Below are positions 9,201 to 17,866 of a stretch of DNA of 64,000 bases, in pieces. The stretch is from Nostoc sp. 'Lobaria pulmonaria (5183) cyanobiont' (GTDB taxonomy: Bacteria; Cyanobacteriota; Cyanobacteriia; Cyanobacteriales; Nostocaceae): positions 57,771 to 121,770 of the forward strand of contig NZ_CP026693.1 of the NCBI RefSeq assembly GCF_002949795.1, in the 5' to 3' direction. Below the pieces are notes generated by a model. It was not told the origin of the DNA and made no database searches. It saw nothing but the letters and a program-made list of their open reading frames with translations. Position 1 is the stretch's first letter. Each line of letters opens with the position of its first letter. The translations under genes were made by a program, and so were the position numbers.

Positions 9201-11482
9201 AGATTATCTCTCGCTTAGATAAATTGCAATTTACCGAACCGAAGTTAGTCACACTGAATAATGAAGCGAATCAATTTTTAGGTCGAGACTGGAATCCCAC
9301 CGAAAAACACCCGATAGAAATCAGAGCTTCTCACCACCCAGTTGGGCATGAGCGCCATGTTTCCAGGCTAATGTTTGTCCAGGATAGTGACGGCGAATAT
9401 AAGGAATTCGCCATGCTTGAAACCAGAACTGCACAGCTTCCCATTGGTACAAAAGCGCTCTCTTGTATGGTTGGGGTAGAACCTGCCACAGCATCAGCAA
9501 CTATTGGACTACCAGGAAACGAGCCGATTGAAATTACTATCCGTGAACTCAAGAACTTCTCTTATGCAGGACTTGTTTTCAACGCCGAATCGGTCAACTT
9601 AGAATTTGGCACTGTGCCCGTGACTGACAAAACAGTGAAAATCAAACTTGATGGCAAAACTCTGGGTGAGTTAGACAGTGATTCGCTCCTTCAGTTGAAA
9701 CAAATTGATTATCTCAAAAATGGTAATCCTCTAAAGTTAAAGCTCACGTCTATCTCTGAAACTGGAGATCAAGCTTTTGTCCTGGGTGAATCTCCGAATG
9801 GAAATCTCCTCAAAATTAATAAAATTAACTTTTATGATTTTTCTGGTCAGACATTCAATGATCAAGATTACCGAAAACTGACTATCGAAACCTCAGCTTC
9901 TAAAACTAGAGATGCTGTATTTTTGAATGGTGAACCCTTGGGGGTATTGCACTTCAAAAAAGACAAAGATGCGCTCAGACAGCTTGGACTGCTCAAAACC
10001 GGACAACTTACACACGCCAACGCTATTATTCAAAGTAATTTTTCTGTGATTTGCGCTCAAATTGACCCTAATACCGTTGAATATCCCCAGAGATGGACGA
10101 AGGAATTTCAGGCTTTTGGGACTCAATCAGTTAATTCTGAACAACAAGAGATGATTGAGAATAGTGCGAATATTCTACATCATATTAAAGAGCGCCCTAC
10201 TTTCTTATTTTCGACAGAATCAAATAAAAAACTTGGAGTCATGGGCTTGACTGTTGACAATCACAAAGTCGAATCTGTAACTAAATGGTTAACTGCTCAA
10301 AAAGTTGAATGGCAGCAAGTACCAACAGAAGATGTTATCAGGGAAACTAAAAAAGGTCTAGCAGTATTTCACTTAGTCAGCAGTTCAATTCCCTCCAAAA
10401 CTTTGTCGAACATGACCAAGAAATTTGGGTCAATTATTGAATCAGATAGTGACTATCAACAAAGAGTTAACTCCTTTGCCACACGACCACAGTTTTTGAA
10501 ACCTCCATCTCAATCAGCATTGTCCCCGCCTCAACAAAGCGCTCAATTCCACCCAAACCAAGAGGTTCAAAATGTCGCCCCTCCTGTCATCAAAGGCAAA
10601 CCGATTCCGATGAACTACCCTTTAATGATGCATGGCGACACTAATCCAATACTAGTAGATACTTGTATTGATGCGATGAGAGGATATGGTCGAACTCACA
10701 CCACCAGAGCTTATCAACCATACAAACAGTATGGGTTTAAGGAAGGGGATATTGCTCTGGCGACAGGCATTGATAAGCAAGTCGCCTTTCGAGTGGGTAA
10801 GCAGTATCAAATCACACCTGATATGATTGCTGACCCCGTTTATCAACAGCAGTGGGCTGATATGGAAAAGCACTCACCCAAAGCATTACCAGAACTGTTC
10901 ACGGGCAAAGGGAAAGTGTGGGGACTACATCTTGAACCCTTGGGGGATTATGTGGAGGGTTTTATAGTCCCGTTTCCTGAACTACAAAACAGAGCCGCAC
11001 CCAACCAAGAAGTCCAACCTCAATCAGTTACCATTGATGACTTGAGAAATTGGTACAATACCGCAGATAAGTTAGGGAAGTCGGAGAATTACAAAAAACG
11101 CATTGTGGAAGTTGCCAATCAATTTAAAGCTGGTGAGCAATTATCAGCCGAAGCGTTGACAGTAATGAATCAAGATACATTTGAGCTTGAAAGAATCAGT
11201 CGGCTGACTCAAATTGCTCAAAGGATTGGCATGATCTGGGGTAAGTCTAATGAAAATGGTACTAAAATCCAAGGGAAAATTTATGACTTGGCTTTCAATA
11301 CCCAGCAGAGAGATTTAACTATTTCGCAGAAAAATGGGGAGGTAATTTTAAACTTGCAATCTGGTCAGGTACAGACTAATAAACTAACTCCACAGATATT
11401 GCAAACTTTTGAGGATGTTAATACTCAAATTGATAAAATATTAGCTAAATCTCAAACACAACAAGTAGACTTACAAAGATAG
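6293..11482 (+). CDS. Giant two-barrel RNA polymerase-like protein (RdRP/QDE-1/YonO class)
   Basis: A 1729-residue single chain. Its N-terminal 700 residues carry, in the right order, motifs typical of cellular RdRP/QDE-1-type polymerases. These are: TGENGGF (127-133); QHRFG...GKGTL with K192, matching the RdRP QxRxG..KG stretch of the first double-psi barrel; IIPISSFK (217-224); GR at 404-405 and NGEICVPW; RSPFLN (440-445), matching RNPxLHPGD; DFDGD (504-508), the metal-binding signature of the second barrel; DSISVGIINN (565-574); and IAVDLFKSAKKP (673-684), matching AVDxxKTG. If active it would synthesise RNA in the cytoplasm, from DNA (as YonO does) or RNA. The remaining thousand residues are unrecognised; near 1450-1570 is a separate compact domain. 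Template and role are unknown. Confidence 0.72.
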   Translation: MTLEFKHFDTRINQWIHDDVDKNNPDSILTEKIDNTLLESYFPDQEFSFGHIDEYSKAEDLQNHPEGHILLLSSKTRLLYGSPECLEVIDKLCPDRKDRGAYGSIFLGGCKNSINEKLNILIVNDITGENGGFIKDEDAFKLVGDCYGQISTQLYDRLTQTEQQQNKDYHVIQHRFGWTEADGEDTQYRFGKGTLRPYKLDKVEYLDPKIKSKIDLIIPISSFKGTDKDNPNGASKPQIKPGLYQQKIWLGEKSQSERGQTAVSQLLASFPQGIKDFAEELEAQAQKLAENQDDPRIVAQLYCEKYEKRKVFTESEKTSLSKQITEQAGDGSLAKQLELVRSNDADGEYEIIDENNESPKDDLLMYKLIKADLVGGHNQLLETEKIKQELSRFVQSEWRDIAFGRTLIFDRGMIIPSKYLKNGEICVPWMDDGEKVLNFRSPFLNSNGLCVSTNKLVDDRLAPSGVNLKGIIVVNDEDHKRILARLKTNEVAPIETESERQARDFDGDCIGVALASKYPNFTAEAEYRNQPENAYRPTVKEKKQSFYSENGSQPPFEEIAIHMSDSISVGIINNQVTALEALESEIEVLNIYGTLEQKSEYLEQVYSHYQSLFEQEYDQKPKPIRAEYKPFMQSVVALAENPNRTPEIIQQAMDVNRLMYREMIGEGCYQNQIAVDLFKSAKKPEMDKIRENSRYLYRDVNYIKDKKSRSVYLSTGITPKGYSPVELLISQSNKYFQESQLESRPIVQFKDLFKGVEFTPQQKFAAIAAKYEFDLKFNAAVRMSQRRETEKGPSAIIQTPQSCKLEITNLTRYGHPLIWKAQTLNIRLDEIPEQFRSFERPHKLLAVAQIDDEVGSDGKPAYCKLGTVSQQSVTDHNLKAGMTMQGAKLLELKPELTRSQTKLLFALANDAAEAFYAKIPESEKLASAAAAWNICASRQDELEVARKENANPQAIAKKVSNFAFAAFPNEIISRLDKLQFTEPKLVTLNNEANQFLGRDWNPTEKHPIEIRASHHPVGHERHVSRLMFVQDSDGEYKEFAMLETRTAQLPIGTKALSCMVGVEPATASATIGLPGNEPIEITIRELKNFSYAGLVFNAESVNLEFGTVPVTDKTVKIKLDGKTLGELDSDSLLQLKQIDYLKNGNPLKLKLTSISETGDQAFVLGESPNGNLLKINKINFYDFSGQTFNDQDYRKLTIETSASKTRDAVFLNGEPLGVLHFKKDKDALRQLGLLKTGQLTHANAIIQSNFSVICAQIDPNTVEYPQRWTKEFQAFGTQSVNSEQQEMIENSANILHHIKERPTFLFSTESNKKLGVMGLTVDNHKVESVTKWLTAQKVEWQQVPTEDVIRETKKGLAVFHLVSSSIPSKTLSNMTKKFGSIIESDSDYQQRVNSFATRPQFLKPPSQSALSPPQQSAQFHPNQEVQNVAPPVIKGKPIPMNYPLMMHGDTNPILVDTCIDAMRGYGRTHTTRAYQPYKQYGFKEGDIALATGIDKQVAFRVGKQYQITPDMIADPVYQQQWADMEKHSPKALPELFTGKGKVWGLHLEPLGDYVEGFIVPFPELQNRAAPNQEVQPQSVTIDDLRNWYNTADKLGKSENYKKRIVEVANQFKAGEQLSAEALTVMNQDTFELERISRLTQIAQRIGMIWGKSNENGTKIQGKIYDLAFNTQQRDLTISQKNGEVILNLQSGQVQTNKLTPQILQTFEDVNTQIDKILAKSQTQQVDLQR

Positions 11483-12314
11483 ATTTATCTGCCTCCGGCA
11501 AGGCAGAAGGCAGAGGGTAATTCTTGCTGGAGGAAAGAATAAGTTTTAAATTTTGCCTTTTTGCCTTGCTAAATTGGGTTTAAGCTCCCTGCTAAATCGT
11601 AGATTTAACGGTCTACAATTACTGTTATTGTCAGAATCCCCTGTAATTGAGCTTCTACCTTCTGCCTGAATTATTCATATCAAAGCCAAAGATGCATCCA
11701 ATTCAAGCTTTACAGGTTCAAGCGATCGTTCCATGAATTCGTTTTCCTAGTCCCTGCTGAAACAATCAGCTTACGGCAATGCATGAGCTGATCGCTTGTG
11801 GCTTCTACAAGAAAACCACACCAAATGGGAAAAAAGTGTTTGATGACTCTTATAAAAATGCGTTAGCGTTAGCTCCTCTGAAAGAGGTTCGCCACAAATT
11901 AAGCTTACTTTCAGAGTACCGCAACCGTGCAGCAAGGTTCAAAGTTCCAGCATTGTGGGTGGATGCTTGGTGTCAAAGGTGCTTTGTATCGTTCACGGAA
12001 ATGGTAAAGTGACGAAGGGTTATTCAGCGAGATGCGACAAGTCTATGAGACACTTACAACACATGAGATTTTAGTCAAAGATTGTGTCGGTTACATTAAT
12101 CGTGTACTATTATATTAGTACAAATATACTGTAGTCTACGATGAGCAAGCCAAAAAGTGTTAAAGATTGCAAAAAAAGCAACTATAATTAAGCGATAGAA
12201 ATATTCTATAAAATCTTTATATTTTATTAAATAAAAAGGATTATGAATCTTTATATACATTTATATTTGTTCATTAATTAGATTATTTTGTGGCAGTAAA
12301 CAGAGAGAAAGGTC
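11483..12314. other. Long spacer between polymerase-like gene and toxin-antitoxin pair
   Basis: About 830 bases with one weak open frame (11779-12012) and repetitive text: copies of GGCAAGGCAG/AAGGCAGA, and a hairpin AAATC-GTA-GATTT near 11594. The 12060-12300 part is very AT-rich and probably contains the promoter of the toxin-antitoxin operon. No RNA gene was recognised. Confidence 0.5.
11779..12012 (+). CDS. Possible gene fragment, 77 residues
   Basis: The frame starts MHELIACGFYKKTTPNGKKV and is rich in basic and aromatic residues, so it reads like real protein, but no family or ribosome-binding site is seen. It may be the relic of a longer plasmid gene in this decayed spacer. Low support. 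Confidence 0.25.
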   Translation: MHELIACGFYKKTTPNGKKVFDDSYKNALALAPLKEVRHKLSLLSEYRNRAARFKVPALWVDAWCQRCFVSFTEMVK

Positions 12315-12794
12315 ATGTTGGATAAACTAATAAAATATTTTGTCTACGCGACAAAAGGGTATATTACAAAAACACAACTGATCAAGTTTTTGTATTTAGC
12401 TGATCTTTACTCTGTTAAGTGGACAGGAAAGCAGCTGACTGATCTAGATTGGTGTTATTATCAATTTGGCCCTTGGAATGAGGGTATAGATGCTGCTTTA
12501 AATGAAATGAATGGGAAAGAGATTATTCAAGAGTCTCAGTATAATGCAACATATATTAGACCTGTGAATCAAGCTGCTCAGGCAGATGATTTGGACATAC
12601 CTCTCAGTATTAAGTTTGTACTGGATAATATTCGGAGAGAGTGGGCTGGCTCAGATAAACTGAATCAGTTACTAGAGTATGTATATAGCACTGCTCCAAT
12701 GCTGGAAGCAAAAAATACCCATAGACCAGAAGAAAAAGCTAGACTTAACCTACAAGCAGAAAGAGAAAAATTAGTCAGTGAATTAGGATTGTAA
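12315..12794 (+). CDS. Panacea-domain (SocA-like, DUF4065) antitoxin
   Basis: A 159-residue protein with the hallmark Panacea layout: KTQLIKFLYLADLYSVKWTG (about residues 20-39), then LTDLDWCYYQFGPWNEGIDAAL (about 41-62), the FGPW segment matching the family's xGP motif. Panacea proteins are hyperpromiscuous antitoxins that bind and neutralise unrelated toxins encoded next to them. GAGAAAGG lies seven bases before the ATG. Only one base separates its stop from the GTG start of the MazF-like gene, so the pair is one operon with antitoxin first. Neutralisation of this particular toxin is inferred from the arrangement. Confidence 0.82.
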   Translation: MLDKLIKYFVYATKGYITKTQLIKFLYLADLYSVKWTGKQLTDLDWCYYQFGPWNEGIDAALNEMNGKEIIQESQYNATYIRPVNQAAQADDLDIPLSIKFVLDNIRREWAGSDKLNQLLEYVYSTAPMLEAKNTHRPEEKARLNLQAEREKLVSELGL

Positions 12795-12795
12795 A

Positions 12796-13398
12796 GTGGC
12801 TGGACAAAGACCTAGACAAGGTTGGATCTATTCCATAAATCCCTATAGGGTATCTCTTCGTTGCAAACTGGGTCATGTCCATATTTATAATTTAGATGAG
12901 CCAGGTGAAGTAGAATGTCAAACTTGCACTGAGAATATTAATTCAAGTAGGGTTTTCAGAGGGATACATCCTTATATCATCTGGACAAGCGATCAATTTC
13001 AAGATGAATCTGGATATATAGCAACGTTTTGCGTTATTCCCCTGACTTCCCAAGGAACATTTAACGGTTTACCAACCACATATCCAATTAACTCTACAAG
13101 TAGAAATGGTCTTGATAAAAGTTCATACGCTTTAGTTCATCAAATATGTACTGTTGATGCTAATTGCTTTAAAGATTCATCGGCCAATTGGTTAGATAGA
13201 ATTGGACAATTAGATAAACCAGATAAAGACGCTGTAGAAGAACGGTTAAAGTATTTTTTGAATATTCAAGAAAATCCTAGTGATGACTGGTTTGCTCAAA
13301 ATGCGTCTCCAGAATTTTTAAAAAAAGTCTTTGATTATTTACCCGAAGAAACCAAAAGTTTAGTTATAGAAGAATTAATAGACAATTTAGGTTCATAA
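12796..13398 (+). CDS. MazF/PemK-like endoribonuclease toxin with inserted zinc-binding segment
   Basis: A 200-residue protein that begins at a GTG one base after the antitoxin stop. Family signs are QGWIYSINPY (residues 8-17, the MazF start), HPYIIWTSDQF (about 58), CVIPLTSQ (about 77, matching VxPLTS), GLDKSSYALVHQICTVD (about 102, matching xxKxSyvxxxqi) and WLDRIGQLDKPDKDAVEERL. MazF toxins cleave mRNA. An insertion at residues 20-50 contains C23, H27/H29, C41 and C44, which would make a small zinc finger, unusual in this family. A C-terminal extension of about 40 residues follows. Partner in the Panacea toxin-antitoxin pair. Confidence 0.75.
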   Translation: MAGQRPRQGWIYSINPYRVSLRCKLGHVHIYNLDEPGEVECQTCTENINSSRVFRGIHPYIIWTSDQFQDESGYIATFCVIPLTSQGTFNGLPTTYPINSTSRNGLDKSSYALVHQICTVDANCFKDSSANWLDRIGQLDKPDKDAVEERLKYFLNIQENPSDDWFAQNASPEFLKKVFDYLPEETKSLVIEELIDNLGS

Positions 13399-13898
13399 TA
13401 CATAGATATTTATCACTGACAACTGTTGTGTAACCGTTTCTCCAATTCCTTACCTTCAACCTAACATACAAATATTCTTAACTTCGATGCCTGAATTACT
13501 ACAAATCAGGCAATCTCCGCACTGCTGACTCAATGAATCATTTTGGCTTATCCGAGATTCGTTGAGCCAAGAACATTTAGCTTGGTCAGTGCAAAGTGCG
13601 ATCGCTGCTGGTCTGAAAGTCTAAACCTGGATTTCTGACTTGTGAGAAATCCAAGGGGTGTGGGAGGTGTGGGAGGATGGGGAAGAAGTCTTACCCCCCA
13701 CACTCCCCACACTCCTCTTCCCCTGAAGCCTACACTATGCGTGAGAAATTCGGGTAAAGTCTACTGCATGTAAAGTATGGTAGATAATAGGTATTTAAGC
13801 CCACCTATGCTTTACATGGGGTATTTATTGGCTAGGCGATCGCCGCGAGCGAGAAACCTTTGAGCAATAATCGCTTCAATTCGTCTTAGGTTAGTCCA
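13399..13898. repeat. Repeat-rich spacer with two inverted repeats and IS1380-like end sequences
   Basis: A G-rich/C-rich inverted repeat spans 13655-13723 (GGGGTGTGGG... against ...CTTCCCC). A second, CATGTAAAG (13767-13775) against CTTTACATG (13810-13818), lies before the next gene. GTGAGAAATCC (13642-13652) and GTGAGAAATTCGGG (13741-13754) match the right end of the IS1380 element at 48733-50592 with few mismatches, suggesting relics of such ends. No gene seen. Confidence 0.5.
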
Positions 13899-14381
13899 AT
13901 GCTCGATTACGTTAGTGCAGGAATTGCGTTTTACATCACAATGCTTCCCGTACAAGAGTGGATATTGGAATTCCGTCTTGGTTATCTCGGTCGCTACTGG
14001 AGCCTGATAAGTGTTGCTGGCTTATTCATTGGCTTTTTGCTCTGTGCGCTGATATTTGTGCCATTGATCATTAATATGACGCTAGATCCGTTCAAATATC
14101 CAGATCATTTGGTCATGAGCGGGATCGCCTCTGTCATTTTGGGTGCAATACTCTGGCTGGGACAGTGGCTAATACTGCGGCAGACTGAGTTGACACCAAG
14201 AATTTTTGCGCTCATCAATACAGTAGTTGGAATTTCTGTTTTCTCTGTGCTGGTATGGTTCAATCAAAAAAGTTTGCAGTGGAGCGGTGGCCCGATTGAA
14301 GGCTGGAGAACCGGACTCATCTTTCTAATGGGTGGTACCTGTACCGGAGCCGCGACGGGTAAGGCTTTGGATTTTTTATGA
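13899..14381 (+). CDS. Four-helix integral membrane protein, 160 residues
   Basis: Unrecognised family. Hydrophobic segments are near residues 34-57, 71-93, 102-121 and 133-152, the second ending in GQWLILR. Such small tetraspan proteins are common in cyanobacteria without known roles. It overlaps the next gene by four bases (ATGA at 14378-14381), so the two are coupled and may act together. Confidence 0.65.
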   Translation: MLDYVSAGIAFYITMLPVQEWILEFRLGYLGRYWSLISVAGLFIGFLLCALIFVPLIINMTLDPFKYPDHLVMSGIASVILGAILWLGQWLILRQTELTPRIFALINTVVGISVFSVLVWFNQKSLQWSGGPIEGWRTGLIFLMGGTCTGAATGKALDFL

Positions 14382-14758
14382 AATTATCAGACTTATCAGC
14401 AGAAAGCCTAGAAAAAATTAAGGCAGTTAGATGGGATAGGATTATTGAAAAACATGAAGGGCCAGAGGATTGGGAATCAGTTCTCAGATATGAACAGCCA
14501 GAATTTTTGTCAGTTCAAGGATGTCCGATATTATTACCTGTAGATAAATCACATCATCCTAATATCACCATAATCCGGTGTATCTGGAGTATGGATAACA
14601 ACTCTGTAACTGTTTTTCTGTCTGATACTACCTATGAAGATGATCCTTTTTTCTCTGGATTTATGGCGGTATGCGATCGCTTGAAGGGAGAGGAATTTTT
14701 TTTAGCAGTTTTATACCATGAATGGTTTATTATTGAAAGAGCAGGAGTTTTTGAATAA
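14378..14758 (+). CDS. Hypothetical soluble protein, 126 residues
   Basis: Not recognised. The protein reads MKLSDLSAESLEKIKAVRWD..., alternating strands and helices, with CPILLPVDKSHHPNITIIRCIW in the middle and ILFxxEWFxIER-like text near the end. No signal peptide or membrane segment. Translationally coupled to the upstream membrane protein. The stop is followed by AT-rich sequence and the convergent SNF2 operon. Confidence 0.6.
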   Translation: MKLSDLSAESLEKIKAVRWDRIIEKHEGPEDWESVLRYEQPEFLSVQGCPILLPVDKSHHPNITIIRCIWSMDNNSVTVFLSDTTYEDDPFFSGFMAVCDRLKGEEFFLAVLYHEWFIIERAGVFE

Positions 14759-14806
14759 TCCTGTTACGTTAGGATTTTCAAATATTATTCAATAATAATT
14801 ATTTTA

Positions 14807-14998
14807 CTATCTAATTAACTCTGACAACATTTGCTCAAGAATATCTTCCATAATTGACTCGTCCGTGGAGCGTAAAGAAACTGGGCCATCAAGAAATTCT
14901 TGAATAGTGATTTTCTTTTCTTTAAAGCCTTTAACAAAATCTCGAATATCAGAAATAACGCTAATTTGATTGTCAATTGTTTCTACCATATCAGTCAT
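14807..14998 (-). CDS. Small protein coupled to the truncated SNF2 gene, 63 residues
   Basis: A short acidic helical protein (MTDMVETIDNQISVISDIRD...) of unknown function. Its ATG overlaps the SNF2 stop by four bases (14995-14998), so it would be translated from the same message. It occupies the place where the second helicase lobe would normally be encoded, but shows none of its motifs. Could be a genuine partner or the product of a deletion join. Confidence 0.5.
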   Translation of the reverse strand: MTDMVETIDNQISVISDIRDFVKGFKEKKITIQEFLDGPVSLRSTDESIMEDILEQMLSELIR

Positions 14999-17712
14999 AG
15001 CGTCAATACCTTTCTGTGCGCTTTTTCTTGATCTGTTTGAGTAGTGATTGATGGTGAAAATTCGCTCCCATCTTGCAGAAATTGGGCTGGATGATTACAA
15101 ATCTGCTTCAATTTCATCAGGGTTGAAAGAATCAATCCTTTGCGTTGAATTCCCTCTGCTGATTGCAATTGTTTTTCCACATCTAGTACCACCACTTCAT
15201 AAAGCGATGCTTGCTCTTTGGTCAGGTTGGTGTAGAGTTTTTGTTCCACTTTATCTGGCAAATCATTAATAATAGACTGGTCAGTTTTTAACCTTCGCAG
15301 AATTAGAGGTTCTACCAGTTTTTTCAAGGTGGCAGATTTCACGCGGTCATTGTCTTTTTGAATCGGAATCTCGAAGATTTTCCGAAACTGGGCTTCTTTA
15401 CCCAAGTAACCAGGATTGAGAAAATTAAAAATTGACCATAAATCCAGTAAGCGGTTCTCTACAGGAGTGCCTGTCAATGCCAGTCGGTGTTTAGCTCTTA
15501 ATTTTAAAATAGCTTTAGTTTGGGCAGCTTTTGGATTTTTAATATTTTGTGCCTCATCCAGTACTAAACGTTGCCACTCGATGCTGCTCAATAACTTTTC
15601 ATCTTTGCGAACTAGAGTAAAGGAGCTAATTATCACATCGTTTTGTTGACAAGCAGCTTTGAAATCAGCTAGATTTTGCAGCCTAGTGCTACCATGATGC
15701 ACCATAGTTTTTAAATGAGGTGCAAATTTGGCAATTTCTTTCTGCCAGTTGCCGACAACAGAAGTCGGGGCAATTAATAGTGTGGGCAGGGTAGATAAAG
15801 AAGTAATCTTTTCTCCTACTTTCAGAGCTTCATGTAACTCCTTCTCTTGCACTAATCGGGCAATCACCTGCACGGATTTACCTAAACCCATATCGTCTGC
15901 CAAACAGCCATTTAATCCCAAATTTTCCAGATATTGTAGCCAGGAAACACCACGCTTTTGATATTCTCGGAGTGTGCCTTGCAGATTATCAAGTTCAGAA
16001 ATTGGTTCTAGGCGACTTTTATCTTGTAGCTTTGCTATCATCTCTGACAAAGCTTCGTCATGTTCAATTTCCCATTCTGATCCCAATTCAGCACTGCGTT
16101 GTAGAAACTCCAGTAAGGTCATCTTGGGTTGTTCTTCACCGTGGGACTGCCAAAATTCGAGTAACTGCTGCATTTTATCCCGGTCTAATTCCATCCATTG
16201 ACCGCGAAAATGCACTAGGGGAGTTTTAGCATTAATCAGTTGTTCCCATTCAATAGGTGTGACAGTTTGCTCCCCAATTGCCAACTCATACTGATACTCC
16301 ACCAGTGAGTCTAAGCCAAAATAGCTTTTTGTTTCCCCTTTCGTTGCAGCAAGTTTGCTACCCGATGCTTTGAGACGAATTTTGGCGCGACGACGACCAG
16401 TGGGAGTATACCAAGCAGGTACAATTACTTTGAATCCTGAGTCTTCTAACACCCAAGCACTTTCAGTCAGGAAGTCAAATGCTTCATCTAAGCTAAGTTG
16501 CATTGCGATTGGACTCGCTGTTTCCAACCCAAGCCATAGTTTGGGATACATCCTGGCGGCATAACCCAGATTCAGCAGTAAATTTGTTTCAAAATTTTTA
16601 CCAAAATCTTTATGTACAGCAGTTTTGGAAAATTGATTCATTGTCCAGTAGTCTGCTAACGCTAACTTGAAGGATGGATCTTGTTTACTGGCTACTAGAA
16701 ATTGAATTTGCCAATTGTCTATTTGTTCATTATCAGGAGAATGTAACTGGAAGCATAGATGAAAAGGTGAATCAGCTTGAGTGCGGGTAATTTTAGTTTT
16801 CCACACCAACCATTGCTGATATTCCTTGAGGGCAGTATTTGTTGTTAGTGGATTATGCTGACTAGGATAAAAGCAAGATTCAATTAGAGAATCAGCAATT
16901 TGTTTGTCAAAAGCGGCTGTAGATGGAGTGTGAGTCACTAAATCATCAAGTACATATTCGGAAAAGTGACGCAATAGTGTTTCTCGATCAAAAAACTCAA
17001 TAGGATAACTAACTGTTGCTTTACCTGCCACACATATTAGTGGCATATAGTCAATATATTTAAGAATATTTGCTTCATATTGTTCGGAAATAATTTCCCA
17101 GGTGGCATAAATTTCAAATGCTGCTTTATCAGTCTTGCTTTTGCCTTTTTTCTTCGGATTTTCCGATGATAACTGTCGATATTTTAGTGCGGGAATAAAT
17201 TGGTCTTTGAGGATTACTTGTTTAAAACTTTGAGTGTAATGATACCAAAATAATAAATCTGAACCAATTTGAAACTTCTCCGCATTATATATTGCTAAAA
17301 AATGGATATCTTTAAGTAGTTTGATAATATTAAGTGCTGTGACATTTTTTGTAGATACTACTGTTTCATAACAATCTACCTGCCAGTATTGCAATTCTTC
17401 ATAGCTGTCAGTCAACTCGATTTCTAAATACTTGGTTAATTCTGGTGAAGGTAGGGGCTGATTATTGGTGGTTGGTAAGGCAAAGTATTTAGGAGATATG
17501 CGTTGGACAAATTGAGTATTGTGTTCTTTAATTCCCAATTCCTGTACTAAAAAGGCGATTAATTCGGATTTAACCAAATGTCCAGGATGAATTTTTTGAC
17601 TATTGGTGTGACTTTTTTGGGATAATTGAGTTTCTACCCACAAGTAAAAAGACCCTGACTGAATAAAGTCAGTTTCCTCGTTTGGTATCCAGGTGCCATG
17701 AAGTATTCTCAT
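14995..17712 (-). CDS. SNF2-family helicase lacking the C-terminal helicase lobe
   Basis: A 905-residue protein with the cyanobacterial SNF2 N-terminus (MRILHGTWIPNEETDFIQSG) and a complete first motor lobe: motif I DDMGLGKSVQVIARL (about residue 570), motif II VLDEAQNIKNP (about 680) and motif III LTGTPVENRLLDLWS (about 710). Intact relatives continue after NHPAQFLQDGSEFSP into a second lobe with motifs IV-VI. Here the frame ends within about twenty residues of that point, so the translocase is presumably inactive or depends on another chain. A deletion is the simplest explanation. It precedes and overlaps a 63-residue gene. Confidence 0.8.
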   Translation of the reverse strand: MRILHGTWIPNEETDFIQSGSFYLWVETQLSQKSHTNSQKIHPGHLVKSELIAFLVQELGIKEHNTQFVQRISPKYFALPTTNNQPLPSPELTKYLEIELTDSYEELQYWQVDCYETVVSTKNVTALNIIKLLKDIHFLAIYNAEKFQIGSDLLFWYHYTQSFKQVILKDQFIPALKYRQLSSENPKKKGKSKTDKAAFEIYATWEIISEQYEANILKYIDYMPLICVAGKATVSYPIEFFDRETLLRHFSEYVLDDLVTHTPSTAAFDKQIADSLIESCFYPSQHNPLTTNTALKEYQQWLVWKTKITRTQADSPFHLCFQLHSPDNEQIDNWQIQFLVASKQDPSFKLALADYWTMNQFSKTAVHKDFGKNFETNLLLNLGYAARMYPKLWLGLETASPIAMQLSLDEAFDFLTESAWVLEDSGFKVIVPAWYTPTGRRRAKIRLKASGSKLAATKGETKSYFGLDSLVEYQYELAIGEQTVTPIEWEQLINAKTPLVHFRGQWMELDRDKMQQLLEFWQSHGEEQPKMTLLEFLQRSAELGSEWEIEHDEALSEMIAKLQDKSRLEPISELDNLQGTLREYQKRGVSWLQYLENLGLNGCLADDMGLGKSVQVIARLVQEKELHEALKVGEKITSLSTLPTLLIAPTSVVGNWQKEIAKFAPHLKTMVHHGSTRLQNLADFKAACQQNDVIISSFTLVRKDEKLLSSIEWQRLVLDEAQNIKNPKAAQTKAILKLRAKHRLALTGTPVENRLLDLWSIFNFLNPGYLGKEAQFRKIFEIPIQKDNDRVKSATLKKLVEPLILRRLKTDQSIINDLPDKVEQKLYTNLTKEQASLYEVVVLDVEKQLQSAEGIQRKGLILSTLMKLKQICNHPAQFLQDGSEFSPSITTQTDQEKAHRKVLTL

Positions 17713-17866
17713 AGTTATAATGCCTCTGGATTGTTTGGAAATTCACGCGCCTTAGAATTACTTTAGCAAACAGAGGTGCTAGAACTATTTTCTTTATGCA
17801 AAAGAAAGCGATGACGCTATCGTGCGATCGCTTGTTCAGAAATCAGACATAAATCCTACATTTTGG

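Noticed and set aside
15972..16229. Plus-strand frames inside the SNF2 gene
   Set aside because: They are antisense shadows of a long protein with clear motor motifs.
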